The notes under the pieces were generated by a model, which saw only the letters and a list, made by a program, of their open reading frames with translations, did not search any database and was not told where the DNA came from. A stretch of 64,000 nt of DNA from Marivirga aurantiaca (GTDB lineage: Bacteria > Bacteroidota > Bacteroidia > Cytophagales > Cyclobacteriaceae), in assembly GCF_016679925.1 (NCBI RefSeq), contig NZ_JAEQBW010000012.1:53447-117446 (forward strand), read 5' to 3'. This document shows, piece by piece, positions 8,304-16,372 of this stretch. Position 1 is the first letter of the stretch. Each line of letters begins with the position of its first letter. The translations under genes were made by a program, and so were the position numbers.

Positions 8304-9668
8304 TTATCCATTAATCATTAAATTGATTCCTTTTCTTAAAATCATCTGGAGTTCATGTTTGGAAGTATCTATAAACTCACAAAGCGCGACATCCTCTTCA
8401 ACTAATTCGAAAATACCTAAGGCCTCCATTTCATCAAAGTCTTCAGCCATAATAGCTTTAAAAAGATACATTGGAAGAATATCCATTGGAAGCACTTCTT
8501 CAAACCTACCAGTTAAAACAAAGGCTCTTTCTTCTCCGTTTGTGTTGGTATTTAAAACGTATTCTTTTTTCTTATTTAGAAATGAAAGAAGTCCAATTGC
8601 ACGGTAGAAACTTAGCTTGGAAGTAGTTGGCTTGATCCAACCTAACAATTCTTCGAAATCACCTTCCGGTACAACGGTAATTTGTTCATCGTAAAAGCCT
8701 AAATAGCCAGTATCACTAATCTTTTCCCCTGTTAAAGGATTTCCCGTGATATATCTCACATGACCTTCCTTAATGTTATCCTTAATGATATTTTTTATAG
8801 AAGCGCCTGTAAAAGTTTTATAGTATTTTGGTTCTTTCACTTCCGAACCAGTAAGTGCCACAATTTTTGAAGCATCATATTTACCCTCCAAAAACAACTT
8901 ACCAATTTGGATAACCCCGTATGGCTTTACTGTCCAGGCAACATCAGATTTATTAATAGGATCCAAATGATGAATTTGCACTCCAACATTTCCTGCCGGA
9001 TGTTTCCCTGAAAACTGGTTAATTTGAACTCCTTCTGCCTGAGAGAACATTCTGGCTACCTCATTATCTGCAGAAATATTTAAATGTACTTTTCCAGTTG
9101 TTAATTTTTTCAGAATATTCAGACCTGTCTGAAAAGCTTCATCCTGATCTTTATATATAAAATTATAATCAGGCGACAAAGGGTGGGTATCAAAAGCAGA
9201 AATAAAAATGGCTTTTGGCTTATCTTCAGGATTGGCTACTATTCCATAAGGTCTTTGGATAATATTTGCCCAAACCCCACTTTTCAGCATTTGATTTATA
9301 GCATCTTCTTTAGATAACCCTTTTAAATCAGATGAACTGAATTTTTCAAAAGTTTCATACTGATTTTCCGTATCAGCGAGAATCCTTATTTCAAGTAATT
9401 TTCTTTTATCACCTCTGTTGATCTCAGCAATTTCACCACTCACCGGGGAACAATATAAAATATTGTCTGCCATTTTATCGTAAAGAAGTGGTGTACCCGC
9501 TTTTACCTTATCACCTTGCTCAACCAGCAGTTTAGGACGGGTTATACTTGGAAAATCAGTTGGCTTAATGGCAAAGGTTTCAGGCTTAGGAGCATCTGAA
9601 ACAACCTTAGCAGCTTTACCTGCTAAATTAATATCGAAGCCTTTTTTTAATTTAATGGTTTGAGACAT
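8304..9668 (-). CDS. nqrA: Na+-translocating NADH:quinone reductase subunit A
   Basis: NqrA (454 residues) is the soluble, membrane-associated subunit that contacts NqrB and the quinone site. The N-terminus KLKKGFDINLAGKA and the segment LVEQGDKVKAGTPLLYDK are family signatures, as are PYGVIQIGKLF and VRYITGNPLTGEKI. It is the first gene of the operon, and a TAnnTTTG element lies 39 bp upstream. The operon builds a respiratory Na+ pump at the cytoplasmic membrane, provided that an NqrF is supplied from elsewhere in the genome. Confidence 0.97.
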   Translation of the reverse strand: MSQTIKLKKGFDINLAGKAAKVVSDAPKPETFAIKPTDFPSITRPKLLVEQGDKVKAGTPLLYDKMADNILYCSPVSGEIAEINRGDKRKLLEIRILADTENQYETFEKFSSSDLKGLSKEDAINQMLKSGVWANIIQRPYGIVANPEDKPKAIFISAFDTHPLSPDYNFIYKDQDEAFQTGLNILKKLTTGKVHLNISADNEVARMFSQAEGVQINQFSGKHPAGNVGVQIHHLDPINKSDVAWTVKPYGVIQIGKLFLEGKYDASKIVALTGSEVKEPKYYKTFTGASIKNIIKDNIKEGHVRYITGNPLTGEKISDTGYLGFYDEQITVVPEGDFEELLGWIKPTTSKLSFYRAIGLLSFLNKKKEYVLNTNTNGEERAFVLTGRFEEVLPMDILPMYLFKAIMAEDFDEMEALGIFELVEEDVALCEFIDTSKHELQMILRKGINLMING

Positions 9669-9706
9669 GTCTTTGTTTACGAATGAACTCTTATTTGAAA
9701 TCGTGG

Positions 9707-9714
9707 CAAAATTA
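9707..9714 (-). promoter_or_regulatory. Putative -7 element of the nqr promoter
   Basis: TAATTTTG on the minus strand matches TAnnTTTG and lies 38 bp before the nqrA start, after the ispH stop. The expected -33 TTTG is degenerate (GTTTTT at about the right distance). Motif evidence only. Confidence 0.45.
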
Positions 9715-9786
9715 ATAATTTTTTCACTAATAAAAACGTTTTTACGGATTATTACTCAAGGATAAATTAAACCTAAAACTATACTT

Positions 9787-10701
9787 TTAACTCTCCTCTG
9801 CCAATTGAAGATCAGCATTTTCAACAGCCTTTTTCACATCCTCCATCAGCCACATAGGAGTGGAAGTTGCGCCACAAATACCAACTGTTTTTTTGTTTAA
9901 AAGCCAGCTTCTGTCAATTTCGCTTTCATTCTCTATGAAATAACTTTCAGGGTTATTTTGTTTGCAAACCTGATACAATGCTTTTCCATTGGAGCTTTTC
10001 TTTCCACTTACAAACAATACTACATCATGTTCCCGGGAAAATTTGGTAAGTCTGGGTTCTCTATTGGAAACCTGTCTGCAAATGCTGTCATTGGCATAAA
10101 ACTCCGTAGCAGAAGCAACAGATTCATCTTGCGCTTTTTTGATATTATCCTCAATAATACCCTTTAATCTATAAAAACCAACAGTACTTTTGGTGGTTTG
10201 GCTGAACAATGTAATCGGTCTTTTAAAGTCTATTTTATCCAGGTCTGTATCTTCCATTACAATGATTGCATCACCATTTGTCTGACCGGTAAGCCCTTTT
10301 ACTTCTGCATGGCCTTTCTTTCCATATATTACTACCTGCCCCTTGCCAGACTGCATTTTATCGTAAGAATTCTTCACCCTGTTTTGCAGTTTCAACACTA
10401 CGGGACAACTCGCATCTATTAATTCAATATTATTTTTAGCGGCTATTTTATATGTTTCAGGAGGCTCTCCATGTGCTCTAATTAATACTTTGCAGTTGGA
10501 AAGTTTCTCCAATTCATCATGATCAATTACACGCAGCCCTTTTTTGTTCAAACGCTCCACTTCCATGTCATTATGAACAATATCTCCTAAACAGAATAGT
10601 TCACCATCCTCGGCCATGGCATCCTCGGCCATACGAATTGCATATTCCACACCAAAACAATATCCTGAATCCTGATCAATAGTGACTTTTATATTACTCA
10701 T
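9787..10701 (-). CDS. ispH: 4-hydroxy-3-methylbut-2-enyl diphosphate reductase
   Basis: IspH (LytB, 304 residues) makes IPP and DMAPP from HMBPP in the last step of the MEP isoprenoid pathway. The three [4Fe-4S] ligand cysteines are visible at Cys15 (SGYCFGV), Cys99 (DASCPVV) and Cys208 (NDSICRQVSNRE). Substrate residues are also present: RAHGEP (His77), KKGHAEVKG (His131) and SQTTKS. The gene overlaps the 3' end of cmk by 8 bp, so the two are co-translated; linkage of cmk and ispH is common in several phyla. The length is normal for the family. Confidence 0.96.
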   Translation of the reverse strand: MSNIKVTIDQDSGYCFGVEYAIRMAEDAMAEDGELFCLGDIVHNDMEVERLNKKGLRVIDHDELEKLSNCKVLIRAHGEPPETYKIAAKNNIELIDASCPVVLKLQNRVKNSYDKMQSGKGQVVIYGKKGHAEVKGLTGQTNGDAIIVMEDTDLDKIDFKRPITLFSQTTKSTVGFYRLKGIIEDNIKKAQDESVASATEFYANDSICRQVSNREPRLTKFSREHDVVLFVSGKKSSNGKALYQVCKQNNPESYFIENESEIDRSWLLNKKTVGICGATSTPMWLMEDVKKAVENADLQLAEES

Positions 10702-11383
10702 TATGTTCTATCATTTTTTCAGTAGCCAGTTGCAAAACATATTCAACCTGCTCTTCCAAAGTTAAAAAATTAGTACTGAGGATAACAGCATCTTCCGGCA
10801 CAATAAGTGGGTTTTCCTTCCTTTCGGAATCCATTTTATCTCTTTGTTTCAGGTTTTCTTCAATGGTAGGCAAATCAACCAATTCCCCCTTCTCCAATAG
10901 TTCTTTCTGTCTTCTTTCAGCACGGATATCCATATCTGCATTCATGAAAATTTTTAATTCCGCATCAGGGAAAACATTCGACCCAATATCTCTTCCGTCC
11001 ATCACTACACCTTTCTTCTTCCCTAGTTTTCGCTGTTGTCGAACTAAATCCTTTCTTACTTCTCCAATGGCACTTATTTCACTTACCTTTTGAGAAACGT
11101 GCATTTGTCTAATCTCATTTTCAACATTCAATCCATTTAAATAAGTTTCGCTAAAACCTATTTTCTCATTAAAAACAAAAGAGATATCAATGCTGTCCAT
11201 CGCTCTTTGAACCTCTTTAGGGTTGACAGGATTAATATAATGTTTAAGAAAATATAAAGTAACAGCACGATACATAGCTCCGGAATCGATGTATTTATAT
11301 CCCAACCTATTGGCGACCTCTTTAGCCGTACTACTTTTTCCGCAAGCTGACAATCCGTCAATAGCTATTACTATTTTCTTCAT
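10694..11383 (-). CDS. cmk: Cytidylate kinase
   Basis: Cmk phosphorylates CMP and dCMP to the diphosphates with ATP. Starting at ATG 11383 the 229-residue protein begins MKKIVIAIDGLSACGKSST, with the P-loop GLSACGKSS at residues 10-18. Further motifs are IDSGAMYRAVTLYFL, MDGRDIGSNVFPDAELK and RRQKEL. A longer frame to 11464 exists, but it would add 27 residues unlike any Cmk and overlap the small lipoprotein gene, so I reject it. It starts one base after the lipoprotein stop and overlaps ispH by 8 bp, giving a three-gene coupled unit. Confidence 0.95.
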   Translation of the reverse strand: MKKIVIAIDGLSACGKSSTAKEVANRLGYKYIDSGAMYRAVTLYFLKHYINPVNPKEVQRAMDSIDISFVFNEKIGFSETYLNGLNVENEIRQMHVSQKVSEISAIGEVRKDLVRQQRKLGKKKGVVMDGRDIGSNVFPDAELKIFMNADMDIRAERRQKELLEKGELVDLPTIEENLKQRDKMDSERKENPLIVPEDAVILSTNFLTLEEQVEYVLQLATEKMIEHNE

Positions 11384-11384
11384 T

Positions 11385-11522
11385 TTAACAATCTTTAACA
11401 GGACAAGGCAGTGGCTTTCGCTTTGGCATGCTTTTCCTTCCGTTATTTCCTGCACAGCTTGCAAATAAAAAACAAACCAGTGTAACTAAAAGTAATATTC
11501 TTGACAATGGCTTAATGCTCAT
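11385..11522 (-). CDS. Small lipoprotein (45 aa) coupled to cmk
   Basis: ATG at 11522 opens a 45-codon frame ending in TAA at 11385, one base before the cmk ATG. The protein has a textbook lipoprotein signal (n-region MSIKPLSR, hydrophobic ILLLVTLVCFLF, lipobox FASC with Cys23), then a 22-residue mature part, AGNNGRKSMPKRKPLPCPVK and DC, which is basic and has two further cysteines. A TATATTTG promoter element lies 55 bp upstream. I know no function. The signal peptide, spacing and promoter make it a real gene, and it would be the first gene of the lipoprotein-cmk-ispH unit. Confidence 0.72.
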   Translation of the reverse strand: MSIKPLSRILLLVTLVCFLFASCAGNNGRKSMPKRKPLPCPVKDC

Positions 11523-11577
11523 AGTATCTTATAAAAAAATGGCTGTAAAACAAGTATCATTTCTCCTTTTGTAAATG

Positions 11578-11585
11578 CAAATATA
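11578..11585 (-). promoter_or_regulatory. Putative -7 element for the lipoprotein-cmk-ispH operon
   Basis: TATATTTG on the minus strand matches TAnnTTTG and is 55 bp before the ATG at 11522. No good -33 TTG is present at 17-23 bp. The remaining 11586-11876, ahead of the divergent DUF4199 gene, shows no further gene. Confidence 0.45.
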
Positions 11586-11876
11586 AGATTTCCTGAATGA
11601 CTTCCACGGGCTATTCAATGAATTAAATAAATGAAAATACATAAAAAATGATCCATCCATCTGCTAACCAAGGTAAAGTTGAATGTAGAAAACGCATAGA
11701 GTTTTGACATATTCTACTACATTGTTTGCTATTAAAGAAGAAGGACAAGTAACAAATCTATGATTTGGCAGTATAATAGAATATACTTAATTAGTTATTT
11801 GTGTCCGTTTGAAAATGTAATGGGCATTGGAATTATCATTAGATCACAACGTCTCTTTTGACTAAAAAACGAAATA

Positions 11877-12362
11877 ATGAAGAAAGATACCATAGAATAT
11901 AACGGTTTAGTAGGTGGGGCTATAATTTTAGTAGGTCTGATTGCCTATTTCCTGATAATGCAAGCGTTCGGGCTTGCTCACAATGTTGAGTTAAGAGTTT
12001 TTAATATTGTTTTTATAATAGCAGGAGTTTTTTACGCCATCAAATTCCTTAAAAAAAGAAACAAGAATTTTGACTACCTTAAAGGTCTTGGTGCTGGTTT
12101 TTTGGCAGCTGCCAGCTCTTCATTGGCATTTGCCACTTTCATTATCATATACCTTTCAATCATTCAACAAGATTTTTTAAACAAAGTAGAGGTGAATGAA
12201 GCTTTCGGAGAATATTTAAGTCCTTTTATGGTAGGAGTAGTAACGCTTACGGAAGGAATTTTCTGGGGAATAATAGTAACATTTGCCTTTATGCAGTGGT
12301 TCAAAAAACAATTAACCTCTGATGAATTCCTCAAAAAAGAAGTAGATTCTTCCAAAAAATAG
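11877..12362 (+). CDS. DUF4199 domain-containing membrane protein
   Basis: This 161-residue protein has four hydrophobic segments (about 12-32, 41-58, 68-93 and 112-136) and the family features EYNGLVGGAIILVGLIAYFL, YLKGLGAGFLAAASSS and a C-terminal FMQWFKKQ. DUF4199 proteins are common in Bacteroidota and have no assigned function. The start follows a lone, promoter-sized intergenic region. A perfect 8-bp inverted repeat just after the stop may mark its transcript end. The next gene on this strand, 132 bp on, encodes a coiled-coil protein. Confidence 0.85.
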   Translation: MKKDTIEYNGLVGGAIILVGLIAYFLIMQAFGLAHNVELRVFNIVFIIAGVFYAIKFLKKRNKNFDYLKGLGAGFLAAASSSLAFATFIIIYLSIIQQDFLNKVEVNEAFGEYLSPFMVGVVTLTEGIFWGIIVTFAFMQWFKKQLTSDEFLKKEVDSSKK

Positions 12363-12364
12363 AG

Positions 12365-12389
12365 CAATAGGTGGGGCATAAACCTATTG
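12365..12389 (+). terminator. Hairpin after the DUF4199 gene
   Basis: CAATAGGT (12365-12372) and ACCTATTG (12382-12389) are perfect complements around a 9-nt loop, two bases after the stop codon. The following bases are T-rich but not a clean T run, so termination is only probable. Confidence 0.4.
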
Positions 12390-12494
12390 ATCATATTCCT
12401 TTTCCCATTCAAAAGCATCTGCCATCTTCAATTTTGAATGTTTTTCCCATTTCCGAAATAAATGCGTTAATTTGGTGAAACAATTTTACGCAAA

Positions 12495-12767
12495 ATGGGA
12501 AAAGCTGAAGAATTTTTTAGTAAAGCAGGCAGGAAAATAGATGCCTTATTAGAAGAGTTAAAACAGTCGGATATATCAAAGAAAATAGAATTAAAAGAAC
12601 GATTGGCCGAATTAAAAAGGAATAAGGAAAAACTACAAGAAGATTTTGAGAAATTTTCAGAAGACAACAAGCAAAGTCTTAATGACATAGCCAACAGTTT
12701 TGAAGAATCAATGCAGGATATTAAAGAGGCATTTAAAAGGGCCACTCGTAAAGAAGAGAGGAAATAG
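12495..12767 (+). CDS. Small coiled-coil protein (90 aa)
   Basis: The protein starts MGKAEEFFSKAGRKIDALLE and is almost wholly helical and charged, with heptad-like spacing of Leu/Ile from residue 15 to 85 and no signal or membrane segment. It resembles the small coiled-coil hypothetical proteins found singly in Bacteroidota genomes, and no function can be given. It ends 6 bp before the stop of the convergent tamL, so the two 3' ends face each other with almost no gap. Confidence 0.7.
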   Translation: MGKAEEFFSKAGRKIDALLEELKQSDISKKIELKERLAELKRNKEKLQEDFEKFSEDNKQSLNDIANSFEESMQDIKEAFKRATRKEERK

Positions 12768-12773
12768 TAAGAT

Positions 12774-15203
12774 CTAGAAAGGATAACCAATTCCTATATT
12801 AAGGGCAGGCCCATAATTTCGTCTATTTCCCAGGTTCCATTCATCAACTGTCCAGCGTGAGCCGGGCTCTCTGGCAGGATCGTATACTTTATATCCTATA
12901 TCAAACCTCAGAATCAAGAAAGAAAAATCTATTCTTAAGCCGAAGCCTGTACCTATGGCAATTTGCTTATAAAAGCGATTGGCTTTAAACTCACTTCCAG
13001 GCTTATCTGCAGAAGAGAAATTCCATACATTACCAGCATCTATAAAGAGGGCACCATCCAGGACCCCAATAATATTTCTTCTGGCTTCCAGGCTTGCTTC
13101 AAAAATTATTTCTCCGGGTTGTTCAAAGCTATAATCAAAATTACCACTTGCACTATCAATTGCTACATAACTTCCAGGCCCCAATCTCCGAGGAGCCCAG
13201 GCACGGATGCTGTTACTTCCCCCTGCAAAGAAATATTTTTCATAAGGCAAAATACCTTCTGAAAGGCTTCCATAAGGTTTGGCTGCACCTACATTCACCC
13301 GAAATGCCAGAGTACTTTCCCTTCCAAAAGGCAGGTAGTGCCTGAAATCAAAAGCCGCTTTAACAAATTGAAAATACGCTAAAGCGGAATCTTCCACGTT
13401 GGGAGCAACAAAATCAAAATTCAATAAATTACCTCCTGCTTCAGCAAAAAACTTTACAAAACTAGCTTTCTGCAGGTCAGTACCATAGTTGTTGAAATTT
13501 TTAGTGATATTGATGTAGCTACTGGAGACAAAAGAGGGCTGAAATGATCTTCTGAGTTGATTTCCAAATCTCAGCTGGCCTTCCAGTGATTTTTCAAAAA
13601 CACTATCTAGCTTCGACTCAATTAAATTGACATCAGTAAAGGTGAAATCATAAATCCACTGTTTTCTATTCTGCCATGAATATCCATAAGAAGCATTAAA
13701 ATTACTTCTAACATATTCCGGACGCTCAGTATAATTATAACCTAAACCTGTTTTAGTTTTAGGGTTTAGAACACCAAAGTGGGACTTTAGCTGATTTCCA
13801 AAAGGCAAGAGAAAATGAGGGAAAGTAAGTCCTAAATTCACTCTTGCCTCAGTGGCAGTGGTTACTTGTGTTTGATCTGAAAGATTTGCTACTGCATCAA
13901 AACCTACCCTGCCGGAAAGTTCCAGAATTTCTATACCTCCAAATGGATTTCTATTTTTTAATGACACATTGTAAAAAGGACCGGGAAGACCAAAAGTCAC
14001 ATTAACATTTACACCCACTTCATTACTTATCTGATATTTATCCAGCGGACTAGTGAAAATATTAGCAATAAACTCTCCACCTGCCGTATCATATTTAATA
14101 TTAACAAAACGAAACATATCCAAATTAGCCAATTGCCTTTGTGTGGTAAATGTTTCTTCCAAACTATAATATTCCCCTGGCCGCAGAAAAACACGCTGAT
14201 CCAATATTTTTTTATTATAAGCAGATTGATAATAATAGTAATTCACACTATTATATCTTTCCAATTGACGACTTCTCCCTCCCACCTGACTATTGACATC
14301 GGTGGTAAAATTTACCTCATCTATGGTGTAGCGTTTATGAAAAGGGTCTTTGCTTGGTCTGTTAATAAGAATCTCTACTGACAACAAATTGGTATCGGCT
14401 GACTGATACACGTTAAATTCGATGAATTGCCTGTTAAATGCGTAATAGCCACTATTTTTTAATAAAATTTCTATCCTTTCCCTCTCCGAACTTAATTGAG
14501 CCTGATCATAATTGGTGCGTTCCTTTAGTAAAATTTCATTCCTTTTCTCTTCTACCAAATTTAAAATAGTAGTGTCTTTTCCTGTATTAAAGAATACTGT
14601 ATCAATTATATGCGGGTGCCCCTCCTCTACTATATAATTGACAATGACTCTTTTTTTCGTTAGACCGGCCAGCTTGGTCTCAACTGTTACATCCGCATCA
14701 AAATAGCCTTTTGATTCGTAGTAAAGTTGGATTTGGTTTTTGGTGTTTTCAATTGCGGAAGAATCATAAACAGCCAATGGCTCCCCCCAACGCATAAGGA
14801 GATTTCCCTCCTGTATTTTCTTTGTAAGCTTATCAGCTTTACGATTAAATTTTCTTTGATACTTATTTGCTTTCCTTGCATTGTCATTTTCCTTTGCTAT
14901 AGCAATTTTTCGATCATATTCTGCTTTTAAAGAGTCGAGTGCTACTTGAGTCCTTTCCTGATTATAATTTTCCTTCCCAATTTCGTAAAATGCTACATAG
15001 GGGGAAATAGGCAATAACAAGAGCTTTCTATTAGTTTCTTGTACGTAAAGATCATCCAACTTATCAGATGAAATATTTTCATTACCTTTAATTTTCTGTT
15101 TATAAAGCAGGTTTTGATTTTCTTCAAGGTATTGTGTACCTACACAAGAAGAAAGGAAAATAACGATAATAAATAAGGTGTTTTTAAATCTATAGTTTAC
15201 CAA
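12774..15203 (-). CDS. tamL: TamL-type lipoprotein, BamA/TamA (Omp85) family outer-membrane protein
   Basis: The protein has POTRA-like repeats in its N-terminal half (for example GYFDADVTVETKL, SGYYAFNRQFIEF and RPGEYYSLEETFTTQRQLANL) and a C-terminal 16-strand Omp85 barrel with ARRNIIGVLDGALFIDAGNVW and a final NIGIGYPF. In Bacteroidota this TamA relative is a lipoprotein (TamL) that works with TamB in outer-membrane assembly. I place the start at TTG 15203. From there it is 809 residues with an ideal signal (NYRFKNTLFIIVIFLSSC, Cys20), whereas the ATG at 15251 would put 16 odd residues before it and overlap the divergent gene by 29 bp. Confidence 0.88.
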   Translation of the reverse strand: MVNYRFKNTLFIIVIFLSSCVGTQYLEENQNLLYKQKIKGNENISSDKLDDLYVQETNRKLLLLPISPYVAFYEIGKENYNQERTQVALDSLKAEYDRKIAIAKENDNARKANKYQRKFNRKADKLTKKIQEGNLLMRWGEPLAVYDSSAIENTKNQIQLYYESKGYFDADVTVETKLAGLTKKRVIVNYIVEEGHPHIIDTVFFNTGKDTTILNLVEEKRNEILLKERTNYDQAQLSSERERIEILLKNSGYYAFNRQFIEFNVYQSADTNLLSVEILINRPSKDPFHKRYTIDEVNFTTDVNSQVGGRSRQLERYNSVNYYYYQSAYNKKILDQRVFLRPGEYYSLEETFTTQRQLANLDMFRFVNIKYDTAGGEFIANIFTSPLDKYQISNEVGVNVNVTFGLPGPFYNVSLKNRNPFGGIEILELSGRVGFDAVANLSDQTQVTTATEARVNLGLTFPHFLLPFGNQLKSHFGVLNPKTKTGLGYNYTERPEYVRSNFNASYGYSWQNRKQWIYDFTFTDVNLIESKLDSVFEKSLEGQLRFGNQLRRSFQPSFVSSSYINITKNFNNYGTDLQKASFVKFFAEAGGNLLNFDFVAPNVEDSALAYFQFVKAAFDFRHYLPFGRESTLAFRVNVGAAKPYGSLSEGILPYEKYFFAGGSNSIRAWAPRRLGPGSYVAIDSASGNFDYSFEQPGEIIFEASLEARRNIIGVLDGALFIDAGNVWNFSSADKPGSEFKANRFYKQIAIGTGFGLRIDFSFLILRFDIGYKVYDPAREPGSRWTVDEWNLGNRRNYGPALNIGIGYPF

Positions 15204-15222
15204 TTTTAGGACTTCAGAATAA

Positions 15223-15963
15223 ATGCTTAGCAATAATAATACAAAGTTCATTAAATCTCTTCAATTAAAGAAATTCAGACAAAAAGAACGTCTATTTATA
15301 GTTGAAGGGGAGAAAAACACGGTTGAATTATTACATTCTTCCTACAAAATTCATTCCTTAATTATATCAACAAAGTTTTCGGAAAAATATTCCGGGCTTT
15401 TAAAACAAAAATCTGCCCCAATCACTATCTCTGATGAAAAAACCATTAGCAAATTAGGAACTTATCAGACTAATGAAATGGCTTTAGCTGTTGTTGAAGA
15501 GCCTTCTCCTTCTGAATATAATAACTCAGGATTTCAATTAATATTGGATGACATCCGCGATCCGGGGAACTTAGGTACCATCATACGAATAGCTGACTGG
15601 TATGGTATTAAAAATATAATCTGTTCGGAAACAACTTCTGAGTTTTATAACCCAAAAGTAATAAGTGCTTCCATGGGTTCTGTTTTCAGGTTGAATTTTT
15701 TCCGTTACAACCTCGTAGAGTTTCTGGAGAAGAATAAAAACATCAAGGTATATGGCGCCCTGATGGAAGGGGAGAATGTGCATAAAGTGAAGTTTGATAA
15801 GAATGGTTTCTTAATAATCGGCAACGAATCGCATGGTATTAATGATGCTTTGCTCCCATTCATTACAGAGAAGGTGACTATCCCCAGAATAGGCCAGGCC
15901 GAATCTTTGAATGCAGCAATGGCCACTGCCATTATTTGTGATAATGTTTTCAGGGATAATTAG
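15223..15963 (+). CDS. TrmH/SpoU family RNA 2'-O-methyltransferase
   Basis: This 246-residue SPOUT methyltransferase has the three SpoU motifs: DPGNLGTIIR at 113-122 (motif 1 with catalytic Arg), IIGNESHGI at 198-206 and IPRIGQAESLNAA at 220-232, which form the AdoMet-binding knot. The N-terminal part (KFIKSLQLKKFRQKERLFIVEGEK) is the substrate-binding L30e-like domain typical of 23S rRNA methyltransferases of the RlmB/TsnR type. The exact nucleotide cannot be told. It diverges from tamL with about 19 bp between starts, so each promoter must lie partly inside the other gene. Confidence 0.9.
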   Translation: MLSNNNTKFIKSLQLKKFRQKERLFIVEGEKNTVELLHSSYKIHSLIISTKFSEKYSGLLKQKSAPITISDEKTISKLGTYQTNEMALAVVEEPSPSEYNNSGFQLILDDIRDPGNLGTIIRIADWYGIKNIICSETTSEFYNPKVISASMGSVFRLNFFRYNLVEFLEKNKNIKVYGALMEGENVHKVKFDKNGFLIIGNESHGINDALLPFITEKVTIPRIGQAESLNAAMATAIICDNVFRDN

Positions 15964-16275
15964 GCATCTCATGAAAATTGATTTTGAAATAAAATTCATC
16001 TCTGTGGATTTGATAAAGCCCTTTATAAAAGTATTTTAACAGTAAAAAACCTCAAAAATTAGGGGTTTCGTCAAAAAGAGAGGTGTTACAATGAGTTTCC
16101 CACATTTCATTTCCAAATTTTATTTTACTTTCTTTTTGTCCCGATACTCGGGAACAAAAAGATGCTTCCACGCTGCAATTCCACGCGCTCTCCGCCTTTT
16201 TGTCGACCCGCCCGCTCATTATTAGCAAATTTTATATGGTTTTCTGACAGGGTAGTATTTATCAAGAGTTCCTTA
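15964..16275 (+). repeat. Dispersed intergenic repeat, long copy A
   Basis: Beginning right after the methyltransferase stop, the sequence TCTCATGAAAATTGATTTTG and on is shared with 21781, 40447 and 62026. The AAAAGATGCTTCCACGCTGC block (16157-16176) is shared with 62229, and both long copies end ATTTATCAAGAG. Inside, CTTTTTGTCCCGA (16132-16144) pairs with TCGGGAACAAAAAG (16148-16161), and the right arm can instead pair with CCTTTTTGTC (16195-16204). It fills most of the gap between convergent genes, so it may also serve as a 3' end. There is no ORF in it. Confidence 0.75.
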
Positions 16276-16277
16276 AT

Positions 16278-16350
16278 TAGGCTTTTCATGCAATTTAATA
16301 TGTAATAGAATTCATCTTGATGGGTTTTCGAACTTTGGAGTATTTATTCA
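16278..16350 (+). repeat. Dispersed intergenic repeat, short head-tail copy
   Basis: Directly after copy A, TTTTCATGCAATTTAATATG and AATAGAATTCATCTTG repeat the head of copy A (15969-16014) with a few changes. The tail TTTGGAGTATTTAT matches the tail of the 40447 copy (TTGGAGTATTTAT), so the middle is missing. Confidence 0.55.
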
Positions 16351-16372
16351 CAATATCCTAATGAGGACTTTA

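Noticed and set aside
11384..11464. N-terminal extension of cmk to an upstream ATG
   Set aside because: It adds 27 residues foreign to Cmk and lies over the small lipoprotein gene; the start at 11383 matches the family.
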